A stretch of 21,710 bases of DNA from JAGBWK01 sp964490275 (GTDB lineage Bacteria; Bacteroidota; Bacteroidia; Bacteroidales; Muribaculaceae). Below, in pieces: positions 14,745 to 21,710 of this stretch. Within the stretch, counting starts at the first letter, position 1, and the number at the start of each line of letters is the position of its first letter. Location of the stretch: positions 1-21,710 of the forward strand of contig CAZBBL010000020.1 in assembly GCA_964490275.1 (NCBI GenBank), in the 5' to 3' direction. The translations under genes were made by a program, and so were the position numbers. Under the pieces are notes generated by a model that did not search any database, was not told where the DNA came from, and saw nothing but the letters and a program-made list of their open reading frames with translations.

Positions 14745-17297
14745 CTAATCATTTTTAGTTTCAAAAGGTTCAGGCAAATATGCTGCTTGCAAGATTTTGT
14801 TGCGTAGCAGCTCGGGGTAGTTGGGGTTGTCACGAAGGAAATTTTCGATAGCTTCCTTTGCAGCCTCACTATGATGTGCTTTCAATAAAGATTTCAGCCA
14901 ACCGGCAGGGAAGAAGATGTCTCCTGTAAGTTGCACTTCCTGCAAAAGTTCCAACGCAGGGCGAATGTATTTGACCGAATAGTCGGCACGTAGCGGATGG
15001 TTAAGATAGTAAAGCAATCGCTCGGCGTATGGCTCGATACGTCTATTTTCAGCTGATTTAAGTTGAGCAAACAGATTGTCGAGAGCAATGGTATCTGAGG
15101 TGCAAGCACGGCTTATAAAGTCGAATTTGCGCAATTCATCGTCGTTTAAGATGCGACTACGCTGCACCGCGAGTATGGAATCGGCTTTTTCGGGCATACG
15201 TATTGCAAGTTCGTATGCTGCTGTCGTATAATCGTCGTTGCTCCAACTGTCGGCGCTATGATTGGCCCACCTATCGTATATATCACAAACGATGTGACGT
15301 TCTGTAGCGAGGGCTATTAGTTGTCGATCGGCAGTAAGTCGCAAAGATGCCACCTGGAGCGTTTTGGATAAATGAGCCAACTGATATTCAGCATCTCTAC
15401 GCAAATCACCGTCGACCAATCCGGCTATATAACCGATATAACCAATAGCAGTAGTAGCGATGAGCTTATTTTGCTCTTTCGCTACGCCGGCTGTCAATGA
15501 ATTAAGAACTGTCTCTGCCGAGAGTTTGCCATGAAGATAGCATTCCATCATAGTCATCATCAGCGACTGTCGCTCAGCCTCATCACTGATTTCATACCAC
15601 CGGTCGACAATATATCGGAGGCTTTGAGCGTCAGGCAAAAAGAATCCATATCCTCGGCCATCAGTGTTTGGTAAAACGATATCGGGAGTAAATGGCAATG
15701 ATATCTCCTTGTGAGGCATATTCATGTCCACCTCACAAGATGCAGAATCGGTAGCGTTAAAAGCTTTTACTACAAAGGTTTGTGGCCATGTAAAGCCCCT
15801 ACCATAAGGGTCGGATTGCGATACTTCAAAGCCTCCTGAAGTGCGCGTAAATTCAAGTGTAGGCATGCCTTTAGCTTTTACCCAAACGCTGCTGAATTTT
15901 TTCAAATCATAATCTGTGAAACTATCGAGGATGTCAATCAAATCGTCCCAATTTGCATTACTGTAAGCATAACGATTGAGATATTCGCGGATACCTGCCT
16001 TGAATGAATCCCAGCCCATAAGGTTGACAAGCTTAAACATCACCACCGGGGCCTTGTAGTAGATTATATTGTTGTAAATTAGTCCGGCATCTTGCAAGTT
16101 GTCGAGAGGTTGTTGAATAGCGGTAGTGCCTCGCGTACGGTCTTCGGTCATCGCAGTGGCGGCAAATGTGCGCTGACGATAGAGATTGTGATTTATATCG
16201 GGATACATCGGCTCGGCAATGCAAGTTGCAAAATAGTTGGCAAATACTTCCTTAGTCCAAACATCGTCGAACCAATCCATCGTAACATAGTCGCCAAACC
16301 ACATGTGGGACGTTTCGTGAGCTATAATCTGAGAACGGGCTAATTCTTCGTCAACTGTAGGCACACTTCCGAGAAAAATCATTCGGTCGTTGTAGAGCGT
16401 GGCTCCGGTATGCTCCATACCACCGAATTGGAATCCTGGAAGCACGACGAAGTCGTATTTAGCGAATGGATAGGGAATAGCAGTGAAATCTTCGAGCCAA
16501 TCGAGTGAAGCAAAAATCTGTTTGAAAACAGTGTCGAGTTGTGCTACCTTGTCGGGAGCAGTCTCGCGATAGTAAGCCGATATAGTATGCTTGCCATCAG
16601 AGCGAGTAGTCTTACTAAACTCGCCGGCGACGAACGAGAATAGGTAGGTGCTCAATGGTTCGGTCGCATTAAACGTCACCTTTTTGCGTCCATCATTAAT
16701 TTGATGCTCAAAAGCTATCGAAGTGTTGGATACTGCACACCAACCATCAGGCATTGTGAGCGTCAACCGATATTCAGCCTTAATGTCGGGTTGGTCAAAG
16801 CAGGGGAATAACGTTCGTGCACGGTCAGGGACCAGTAGCGTGTACAAATATCCGTCGTTGCGATTGAGCGAACGGTCACCGGCAACGAAGTCGATATCGA
16901 TGACATTTCTACCGGGATTGACATCTGAAGCCGGTATGACGATATGCTGATTTGAGAAGCGGTAGTTGTCGATTGCTGCACCGTTAATCGCAACCGTGCG
17001 AAGTCGGCTATCGTCGGCTTTGAAATCGAGCACAATGGGGAGAGATGTTGCAACGGTGAAAGCTATTTGTTCGCTACCATTTACAGGCTCTGAAGTGTTA
17101 ATCGGCAAGTCGAAGTTTAATTGATAATTAACGTCGGCTATTGAAGCTTTGCGCCAAAGAGCTAACTGTCGACTAACGCCGGGTTGAAGCATCTCGTCGG
17201 TAGGAGACTGAGCGCTTGTATGCAACGAAGTGAAGAGGACTACGGCTGTCACAGCTATGGCCCAAAGAGATTTGATATATGAATGATTAATTTTCAT
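14745..17297 (-). CDS. Secreted M1 family zinc aminopeptidase
   Basis: This 850-residue exported metallopeptidase removes N-terminal residues from peptides. A signal peptide covers about residues 1-29 (hydrophobic AIAVTAVVLFTSL, then HTSAQ). The N-terminal beta domain precedes a catalytic domain with the zinc motif HETSH (327-331) and the third ligand Glu350 exactly 18 residues later, followed by NYFA. A tyrosine in IIYYKAPVVMF fits the transition-state tyrosine. The substrate motif reads GGMEH (292-296), whereas the family norm is GxMEN, so the last residue is changed. A helical C-terminal region completes the usual M1 length. It leads a unit with the DUF3298 lipoprotein. The probable role is periplasmic peptide breakdown for nutrition. 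Confidence 0.93.
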   Translation of the reverse strand: MKINHSYIKSLWAIAVTAVVLFTSLHTSAQSPTDEMLQPGVSRQLALWRKASIADVNYQLNFDLPINTSEPVNGSEQIAFTVATSLPIVLDFKADDSRLRTVAINGAAIDNYRFSNQHIVIPASDVNPGRNVIDIDFVAGDRSLNRNDGYLYTLLVPDRARTLFPCFDQPDIKAEYRLTLTMPDGWCAVSNTSIAFEHQINDGRKKVTFNATEPLSTYLFSFVAGEFSKTTRSDGKHTISAYYRETAPDKVAQLDTVFKQIFASLDWLEDFTAIPYPFAKYDFVVLPGFQFGGMEHTGATLYNDRMIFLGSVPTVDEELARSQIIAHETSHMWFGDYVTMDWFDDVWTKEVFANYFATCIAEPMYPDINHNLYRQRTFAATAMTEDRTRGTTAIQQPLDNLQDAGLIYNNIIYYKAPVVMFKLVNLMGWDSFKAGIREYLNRYAYSNANWDDLIDILDSFTDYDLKKFSSVWVKAKGMPTLEFTRTSGGFEVSQSDPYGRGFTWPQTFVVKAFNATDSASCEVDMNMPHKEISLPFTPDIVLPNTDGRGYGFFLPDAQSLRYIVDRWYEISDEAERQSLMMTMMECYLHGKLSAETVLNSLTAGVAKEQNKLIATTAIGYIGYIAGLVDGDLRRDAEYQLAHLSKTLQVASLRLTADRQLIALATERHIVCDIYDRWANHSADSWSNDDYTTAAYELAIRMPEKADSILAVQRSRILNDDELRKFDFISRACTSDTIALDNLFAQLKSAENRRIEPYAERLLYYLNHPLRADYSVKYIRPALELLQEVQLTGDIFFPAGWLKSLLKAHHSEAAKEAIENFLRDNPNYPELLRNKILQAAYLPEPFETKND

Positions 17298-17325
17298 CGG
17301 TATAAGATTGTAATATGGTCAATCG

Positions 17326-17358
17326 CAAAAGTAAGAAATAATTTTTATAAAATAACAA
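17326..17358 (-). promoter_or_regulatory. Predicted promoter of the M1 peptidase-lipoprotein unit
   Basis: On the minus strand TACTTTTG (17333 to 17326) matches the -7 consensus. A TTG (17358 to 17356) stands 22 nt upstream, slightly far. It lies inside the T-rich tail of the preceding terminator, so the two signals overlap. The leader would be about 20 nt. Confidence 0.5.
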
Positions 17359-17386
17359 GAGTCGATAGCCATAAGGCCATCGACTC
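17341..17386 (-). terminator. Rho-independent terminator of the 516-aa secreted protein gene
   Basis: A 12-bp stem (17359-17370 with 17375-17386) has a 4-nt loop. The only irregular position is a G-U pair in the minus-strand RNA. The T-rich run TTGTTATTTTATAAAAAT follows on that strand. It begins 22 nt after the stop codon. Confidence 0.85.
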
Positions 17387-17408
17387 TCAGTATCAAACAT
17401 ATAATCAA

Positions 17409-18959
17409 TTATTTCACTATGATTTTTTTGCCGTTTGAGAGAATATATAATCCTGCGGTAGGATTGGCAACGCGACGACCGCAAATGTCGTAGTAAACGG
17501 GGTTGCCGTCGCTATCGGTAGCATAACCTATGCCGGGAGCATCGATTGTGACATCCTCTACACCGGTTGTGGGCAGACCGAGGTCTTCGATTTCGGTATA
17601 ATCATCCAAGCCTTTTTTGCCGGTGCAAGAGACGTAAGCAGTGTTAGCCGGAATGATATATGTGCTTTCGCTATGGTAGAGCGACCAAGGAGCTTTGTCA
17701 AAATCTTTGTAAGAGATTGTATTGTCGTAGCTATAGTCGACTCCTTCAGTTACTAAGCGAGCCATATCGTCGCCATCGTCGTGAATCACATACGCGATAT
17801 CGTTGGAATCGAGGGCAACCGGAGTGATTGCGCCTTCAAGGCCAAAGTTGATTGCTTTGTATTTAGCTCCATACAGGATGGTCAAATAGTAAGTGCCGGG
17901 GCGGTCAGATTTGATAATAGCGGGAGAGTTGGCGGGGATGACGTCGTTGCGGTGGTCGGGAGTTTCAAATTCGGTCAACTCAACTTTAGTACCACCTTTG
18001 ACGAGGCCGAGGCCGGCGCTATATGCTTTCAATCCGTCCGGGATTTGTACGGCGAAGGGATAACAAACGGCAGCATAATATACGCCATTGCAGTCGTGGT
18101 AAGGGCCGTACTCATCTTCGTGATAGAAAAATACGGGGAGGGTAGTCACCTCAGTGATTCGCCAGTTGTTGGCACCTTGGACATAATCATCTGTGGGCGG
18201 AAGTTTAATACATCCGTCGCGCAAGTCGGTTTCTTCGCCTTCGTGAGAATACATATCGGGTTCGTCGCCTTGATTGACGGTATAGGTGCCAAGATATGGT
18301 TTAATAGATAGAGAACGAGAGTCGTTGTTGTAGTGGGATTTGAGAGCTACGGCATGGTCGTAGACTACGAAGTCATCTTTGACGATGGTGTAAAGGCCGG
18401 CTCCGGCGTCAGTATCTTCACGTGTGTCAACGACTGTGTTTTGGCCGGTGCGACGCATCACAAGGCCTGAGTTTACGGCACGGATGTAATAATAGGCGTC
18501 GGCATCGGTTCCGTTTTTCTTTTCCTGGCGGTCGAAAATCCAGAATGAGGGCACTTCGTTTTCCTCAGCCTCTTCAGCATGGAAATATACACGTTGACGG
18601 TCTTGGTTGGGGTGATAGTCAAATGTGTAGTAGGTTTCTTTGAGGTAGTCGCCGGCGAAGTAAGGGAAGGCAGAAGTGATGCGATAGAAGTGACCGTCAA
18701 TCGGCATATTCATATAGCTATTGTCGGTCGAAGCTGCCAACAAAGCTTGGTAAGCCACTTCGTTGCTGAGGTCGCTTTGCAAAGCGGTCAACAATGGATT
18801 GATTTTCACTGCATCATAGTCGCCAATATAGCTGCCGATGTTAGCATTGATTTTGTCAATGAGCTGTTGAGAAAGAGTAGAAGTGTCAGCTGTCGAATCA
18901 GCGAAAACTGCTGAGCTTGCCATCACTGACAAGCCACAAAATAGTACTTGTTTAAGCAT
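17409..18959 (-). CDS. Secreted protein of unknown function, shorter tandem paralog
   Basis: This 516-residue protein has a signal peptide (MLKQVLFCGL..., cleavage probably after VFA at residue 20). I do not recognise a catalytic family. The mature protein starts with a helical stretch (IDKINANIGSYIGDY) and continues into a beta-rich, aromatic and acidic region. One stretch (FWIFDRQEKKNGTDADAYYYIRAVNSGLVMR) looks like a beta-trefoil or lectin-type repeat (impression only). The C-terminus (GRRV..PTAGLYILSNGKK) resembles the short tails of exported Bacteroidales proteins that are distantly like type IX secretion sorting domains. No secretion component is in the window to test that. It is highly similar to the downstream-numbered 668-aa protein from its residue 30 onward, but lacks that protein's N-terminal ~160-residue module. 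It has its own promoter, a ~113-nt leader and a terminator. An AAGGA lies about 13 nt before the ATG. Confidence 0.85.
   Translation of the reverse strand: MLKQVLFCGLSVMASSAVFADSTADTSTLSQQLIDKINANIGSYIGDYDAVKINPLLTALQSDLSNEVAYQALLAASTDNSYMNMPIDGHFYRITSAFPYFAGDYLKETYYTFDYHPNQDRQRVYFHAEEAEENEVPSFWIFDRQEKKNGTDADAYYYIRAVNSGLVMRRTGQNTVVDTREDTDAGAGLYTIVKDDFVVYDHAVALKSHYNNDSRSLSIKPYLGTYTVNQGDEPDMYSHEGEETDLRDGCIKLPPTDDYVQGANNWRITEVTTLPVFFYHEDEYGPYHDCNGVYYAAVCYPFAVQIPDGLKAYSAGLGLVKGGTKVELTEFETPDHRNDVIPANSPAIIKSDRPGTYYLTILYGAKYKAINFGLEGAITPVALDSNDIAYVIHDDGDDMARLVTEGVDYSYDNTISYKDFDKAPWSLYHSESTYIIPANTAYVSCTGKKGLDDYTEIEDLGLPTTGVEDVTIDAPGIGYATDSDGNPVYYDICGRRVANPTAGLYILSNGKKIIVK
18625..18662. repeat. 38-nt exact repeat, copy 1 (within tandem gene duplication)
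   Basis: These 38 bases are identical to 20427-20464, inside the region encoding the conserved AGDYLKETYYT block of the two paralogs. The whole interval 17409-18860 is homologous to 19217-20670. The last ~170 coding bases of the two genes are also very similar. Confidence 0.85.
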
Positions 18960-19073
18960 AAATTCTTTTTTTCCTTAGAAATGTGCCTGCATAGCTCTCG
19001 CTATACGAGGTGCGTTTATTTTTTGACTTAAGTTTACCCTAAAATATGTAAGTGTGTTAACTTTTTTTAGAAT
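18960..19073 (-). other. Leader of the 516-aa gene with two mutually exclusive hairpins
   Basis: From the predicted start near 19073 the leader runs about 113 nt. A 7-bp hairpin (18989-18995 with 19000-19006) with a GAGA (GNRA-type) tetraloop in the minus-strand RNA shares bases with an alternative hairpin CTCG-N5-CGAG (18997-19009). Both lie about 30-50 nt before the start codon. I recognise no known riboswitch. Confidence 0.4.
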
Positions 19074-19079
19074 CGGGCG

Positions 19080-19110
19080 CAAAGGTAGATATTAATGTTA
19101 AAATAGGCAA
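19080..19110 (-). promoter_or_regulatory. Predicted promoter of the 516-aa gene
   Basis: On the minus strand a TTG (19110 to 19108) is followed after 20 nt by TACCTTTG (19087 to 19080), an exact TAnnTTTG with standard spacing. Confidence 0.7.
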
Positions 19111-19126
19111 TAGTATGTCGTTAAAT

Positions 19127-19142
19127 TATGTTATATAACATA
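19127..19142. promoter_or_regulatory. Perfect 16-bp palindrome, second copy of the TATGTT-N4-AACATA site
   Basis: TATGTTATATAACATA has the same half-sites and spacing as the site between EF-G2 and lon. Its centre (19134.5) is about 61 nt upstream of the predicted start of the 516-aa gene, the position of class I CRP-type activators. It also directly follows the terminator of the 668-aa gene, so a structural role in that tail cannot be excluded. Confidence 0.5.
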
Positions 19143-19177
19143 TAAAGCCGACTTTGGGATTGGTTCCCAAAGTCGGC
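19141..19177 (-). terminator. Rho-independent terminator of the 668-aa secreted protein gene
   Basis: A 13-bp perfect stem (GCCGACTTTGGGA 19147-19159 with its complement 19165-19177) has a 5-nt loop. On the minus strand TTTATA follows. It starts 40 nt after the stop codon. Confidence 0.85.
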
Positions 19178-19216
19178 ACTATTTAAGTTTAAATCCTTAC
19201 AAATAGATGTAACCTA

Positions 19217-21223
19217 TTATTTCACAATAACTTTTTTACCGTTTGACAAGATATAAAGACCGGCGGTAGGATTGACAACGCGACGACCGCAAAGATCGTA
19301 GTAGACGGGGTTGCCGTCGCTATCGGTAACATAACCTTTACCGGGAGCATCGATAGTGACATCTTCTACACCGGTTGTGGGCAGACCGAGGTCTTCAATA
19401 TCTAAGTAATCTTGGTCGACGAGAGTCTTAACGTAGGCAGTGTTGGCGGGCACGATATAGGTGCTGTCGCTATTGTAGAGCGAGTGAGCGGGTTTGCCGG
19501 TATCCTTTTGTTCGAGTTCGGGGTCGTAGCTGTAGTCGGTGCCTTCGACGACACCACGTGCGTATTGGTCGCAGTCGTCGTGGATGACGTAGATTTTTTC
19601 ATTCGACTCCAATGCCAGCGGAGTGATAGTACCTTCGAGGCCGAAGTTGATTGAACGGTATTTTGCATCATACAAGATAGTAAGTTGGTATGTGCCGGCT
19701 TCGGGGGCTTCAATTATGGCTGGAGAGTTGGCGGGGATGACATCTTGACGGCCATCGGGGGTTTCGATGCGTGTGAGCCACAATGTGGTGCCACCGTTAA
19801 CCAAACCTACGCCGGCGCTATATGCCTTGAGTTCTTCGGGCAACTTGACAGCGAAGGGATAGCATACGGCATTGTAGTATTTGCTTTCGTCAGTTAAGTT
19901 GTAGGTGACAATGTCGTCGCTGTGATAGAAATGTACAGACATTGTAGTGACTTCAGCGATACGCCAGTTGTTAGCGCCCTGTACATAATCGTCGGTGGGC
20001 GAAAGGATGTTGCAACCGTCGCGGACGTCGGTTTCTTCGCCATCGTGAGCATAGGGGTTGGGGGTGTCGCCTTGGTTGATGGTAAATGTACCGAGATAGG
20101 GGTAAGGCGAGAGCGTACGATTGTCGTTGTTGAAGTGAGACTTAAGAGCTACAGCGTGGTCGTAGACTACACGATTGTCTTTGACGATTGAGTAGAGGCC
20201 GGCTTGCTCATTGGTGTCTTCGCGAAGGTCGACAATAGTATTATTAGATGTGTAGCGCATGACTTTGCGCGAGTTGACTGCGCGGAGGAAATAATAGTTG
20301 TCGGCATCAGTACCGTTCTTTTTATCTTGACGGTCGAAGATCCAATAAGAGGGGACTTCGTTTTCGAGCAAGTCCTCAGAATGGAAATAGACACGCTGGC
20401 GATTCTGCGCGGGGTGGTAGTCGTAGGTGTAGTAGGTTTCTTTGAGGTAGTCGCCGGCGAAGTAGGGGAATGCAGAGGTGATACGATAGAAGTGACCGTC
20501 AATCGGCATATTTACATAGTCGTCGCTGTTGGTTGCAGCTTCGAGACGCACACCGGCATCGAGGTTGGACAAATTGGCAGACAAAGCAGAGACCAATGGA
20601 TTGATTTTATCAGCTTTATAGTCGCCGATATAATCACCTATGTTAGCATTGACCTTGTCAATTACAGCTTGTGAGATTGAGGCCGTGGTAGCAGCATCAT
20701 CCGAGAGATAAAACATTGAGTTGGGGCGCCAATTTGTGCCATTCATCAACATATAGTTGACCACTTGCGTGCCGATAGAATTGCTCGCATTGAGATATGG
20801 GGCAGACCCGGTGGTGTTGTCGATGTCTCTAAAGGCAACGACATTGCCTGAGGCTGAAGCTTCAATCACTTCGTAGCGACCGGCAAGCGAGATATCATTT
20901 ACCAATGACACTGTTTGAGAAGCGGCTTCGGTAGAGGTCTTGCCGACATAGAGATTATTAACGCGGTTGTAAAGATAATAGACATTGTCGCTCTCGGTAG
21001 CCATCAATTGCCACAGTGCACTAAACGATGTAGGCGATGCGCTGACAGTAACATTGCCGTCAGCGGGGTTAGCGACGAGGAAAGGATTGGGTGAGTTGTA
21101 GGTTTTGATAAACAACTCGACATCGGGACTTACATAGTCGATTGCACTTGGTAGGTCCTCAGCGTTAATCATTGCGCCAACAGAAAAAATCAAGGCGCAC
21201 AAAACAGATGTTCGCTTAATCAT
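19217..21223 (-). CDS. Secreted protein of unknown function, longer tandem paralog
   Basis: This 668-residue protein has a signal peptide (cleavage probably after NA at residues 20-21). Residues about 22-183 form a module absent from the 516-aa paralog. It contains ALWQLMATESDNVYYLYNR and NNLYVGKTS, which suggest a beta-trefoil-like carbohydrate-binding fold (weak inference). From about residue 185 to the end it aligns with the paralog almost without gaps, including IDGHFYRITSAFPYFAGDYL, the DDYVQGANNWRI block and the GRRV..PTAGLYIL..GKK tail. No protease or glycosidase motif is recognisable. It has its own canonical promoter, a ~168-nt leader and a terminator. A surface or secreted role is likely because of the signal peptide and tail; the substrate or partner is unknown. 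Confidence 0.85.
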   Translation of the reverse strand: MIKRTSVLCALIFSVGAMINAEDLPSAIDYVSPDVELFIKTYNSPNPFLVANPADGNVTVSASPTSFSALWQLMATESDNVYYLYNRVNNLYVGKTSTEAASQTVSLVNDISLAGRYEVIEASASGNVVAFRDIDNTTGSAPYLNASNSIGTQVVNYMLMNGTNWRPNSMFYLSDDAATTASISQAVIDKVNANIGDYIGDYKADKINPLVSALSANLSNLDAGVRLEAATNSDDYVNMPIDGHFYRITSAFPYFAGDYLKETYYTYDYHPAQNRQRVYFHSEDLLENEVPSYWIFDRQDKKNGTDADNYYFLRAVNSRKVMRYTSNNTIVDLREDTNEQAGLYSIVKDNRVVYDHAVALKSHFNNDNRTLSPYPYLGTFTINQGDTPNPYAHDGEETDVRDGCNILSPTDDYVQGANNWRIAEVTTMSVHFYHSDDIVTYNLTDESKYYNAVCYPFAVKLPEELKAYSAGVGLVNGGTTLWLTRIETPDGRQDVIPANSPAIIEAPEAGTYQLTILYDAKYRSINFGLEGTITPLALESNEKIYVIHDDCDQYARGVVEGTDYSYDPELEQKDTGKPAHSLYNSDSTYIVPANTAYVKTLVDQDYLDIEDLGLPTTGVEDVTIDAPGKGYVTDSDGNPVYYDLCGRRVVNPTAGLYILSNGKKVIVK
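20427..20464. repeat. 38-nt exact repeat, copy 2 (within tandem gene duplication)
   Basis: Identical to 18625-18662, in the same orientation, offset by 1802 bp. It is a recombination-prone segment between the tandem paralogs. Confidence 0.85.
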
Positions 21224-21391
21224 AAAGAGGGGTGTTTTGTTAAATTATTCCTAAATACAAAACGCCACGTTTAAATGGTTAGGTGCTCATCCCTGCGAGA
21301 GTCTTGTGGGTCAGAAACGGCTCGCAAGATAAATTTGCAATTTGAAACGTTACGATTAAATTAGGTATAATGGGTTAATAATATACTAAAT
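21224..21391 (-). other. Long structured leader of the 668-aa gene
   Basis: Two stem-loops are visible. One pairs GTTTTGT (21234-21240) with ACAAAAC (21257-21263), plus two further outer pairs, and lies just before the start codon where it could mask ribosome binding. The other pairs TGCGAG (21294-21299) with CTCGCA (21321-21326). I do not recognise a known riboswitch class. Confidence 0.4.
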
Positions 21392-21397
21392 TGGGTG

Positions 21398-21429
21398 CAA
21401 ATATATGCAAATTTAACTACATTAACAAA
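21398..21429 (-). promoter_or_regulatory. Predicted promoter of the 668-aa gene
   Basis: On the minus strand TTTG (21429 to 21426) is followed after 20 nt by TATATTTG (21405 to 21398). Both elements match the Bacteroidetes consensus exactly, with standard spacing. Confidence 0.75.
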
Positions 21430-21710
21430 TCTAAAGATAAAAAAATAATTGAAACAATTATAATTAATCTGTAATGTATTTGTAATCAGCGGTGTAGGGT
21501 TGAGATTCTTTTGATGGTAGTAGCGCTTATTGTCGATGGCGGAAACGAATACATCTCGGATATCGAATTATTTTTGTTTTAGCTACCGATGATACGCTCG
21601 CGCTGCAGCGATAGACGCAGAGTGGCGCAAATAGCGGTAGATGAGGGGGGATAGCTCGTATAAGTCGTATAACCGGGTCGGTGATAGCGCGGAACTCCCA
21701 GAGAATGAGG
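21430..21710. other. Gene-free right end; possible dispersed repeat from about 21500
   Basis: No reading frame here looks like a recognisable gene. 21430-21480 is very AT-rich promoter-type DNA. From about 21500 the composition turns GC-richer. It holds a 10-bp palindrome CGCTGCAGCG (21601 region), a doubled 9-mer TCGTATAA(G/C) (21656-21673) and several GATAGC/GATAGA words. The minus strand has a short open stretch from the edge to a stop near 21590, with a Ser/Thr/Tyr/Pro-rich, non-protein-like composition. It may be part of a repeated intergenic element, or the flank of a gene beyond the window. Confidence 0.35.

Noticed and set aside
17781..20674. Several open frames on the plus strand opposite the two secreted protein genes
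   Set aside because: They are antisense shadows; the minus-strand products have signal peptides, matching paralogs, promoters and terminators.
17625..20720. Tandem paralogs as a single gene split by a frameshift
   Set aside because: Each has its own signal peptide, promoter, full-length core and terminator, so they are two complete genes.
21224..21391. A known riboswitch (cobalamin, TPP or SAM) in the leader of the 668-aa gene
   Set aside because: None of the conserved motifs of these classes is visible.
1..21710. CRISPR array, tRNA, rRNA, insertion sequence or prophage
   Set aside because: No regularly spaced repeats, cloverleaf sequence, transposase, integrase or phage structural gene was found.

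Overview
The window comes from a member of the order Bacteroidales, most likely a gut lineage such as Muribaculaceae or a Prevotella relative. The evidence is the Bacteroidetes promoter signature (TAnnTTTG, with a TTG/TTTG about 20 nt upstream), the near absence of strong Shine-Dalgarno sites, typical families (DUF5606, the PG_1098/THUMP-like methyltransferase, an EF-G2 paralog), and secreted proteins ending in a short tail that runs GRRV..PTAGLYIL..GKK.(I/V)VK. The family-level assignment is inference.

Layout. 1-1750 (-) is an EF-G paralog of the EF-G2 type, cut by the window edge. It is divergent from lon (+), and a perfect 18-bp palindrome sits between the two promoters. After a clear terminator come lrgA-lrgB (+), overlapping by 20 bp. 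A bidirectional hairpin separates them from a convergent DUF5606 gene (-). That gene is divergent from a two-gene unit (+) of a Yip1-like membrane protein and smpB. The end of smpB overlaps the end of a THUMP-like methyltransferase (-) by 30 bp. Further minus-strand genes follow: pgk (own promoter and terminator), pyrF and prfA. Divergent from prfA is a two-gene cell-wall sugar salvage unit (+): an AmgK-like sugar kinase fused to the C-terminal domain of RapZ, then a MurU-like nucleotidyltransferase. Its end overlaps a convergent DUF3298 lipoprotein (-), which lies downstream of an M1 aminopeptidase in one transcription unit. The right third holds two tandem paralogous secreted proteins of unknown function (516 and 668 aa, -), each with its own promoter, long leader and terminator. 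The last ~280 bases contain no gene I can support.

How it fits together. Most of the window is core housekeeping: translation (EF-G2, RF1, SmpB), proteolysis (Lon), glycolysis (Pgk), pyrimidine synthesis (PyrF) and cell-wall recycling. Three things stand out. First, EF-G2 has altered GTPase motifs, with Ala in place of the PGH histidine. Second, one operator-like palindrome, TATGTT-N4-AACATA, occurs both between EF-G2 and lon and upstream of the 516-aa secreted gene. It has the geometry of a CRP-family site and suggests shared nutrient-starvation control. Third, the kinase-RapZ fusion joins an amino-sugar kinase to a domain that in enterobacteria senses glucosamine-6-phosphate.

I found no CRISPR array, tRNA, rRNA, transposase, integrase or phage gene.
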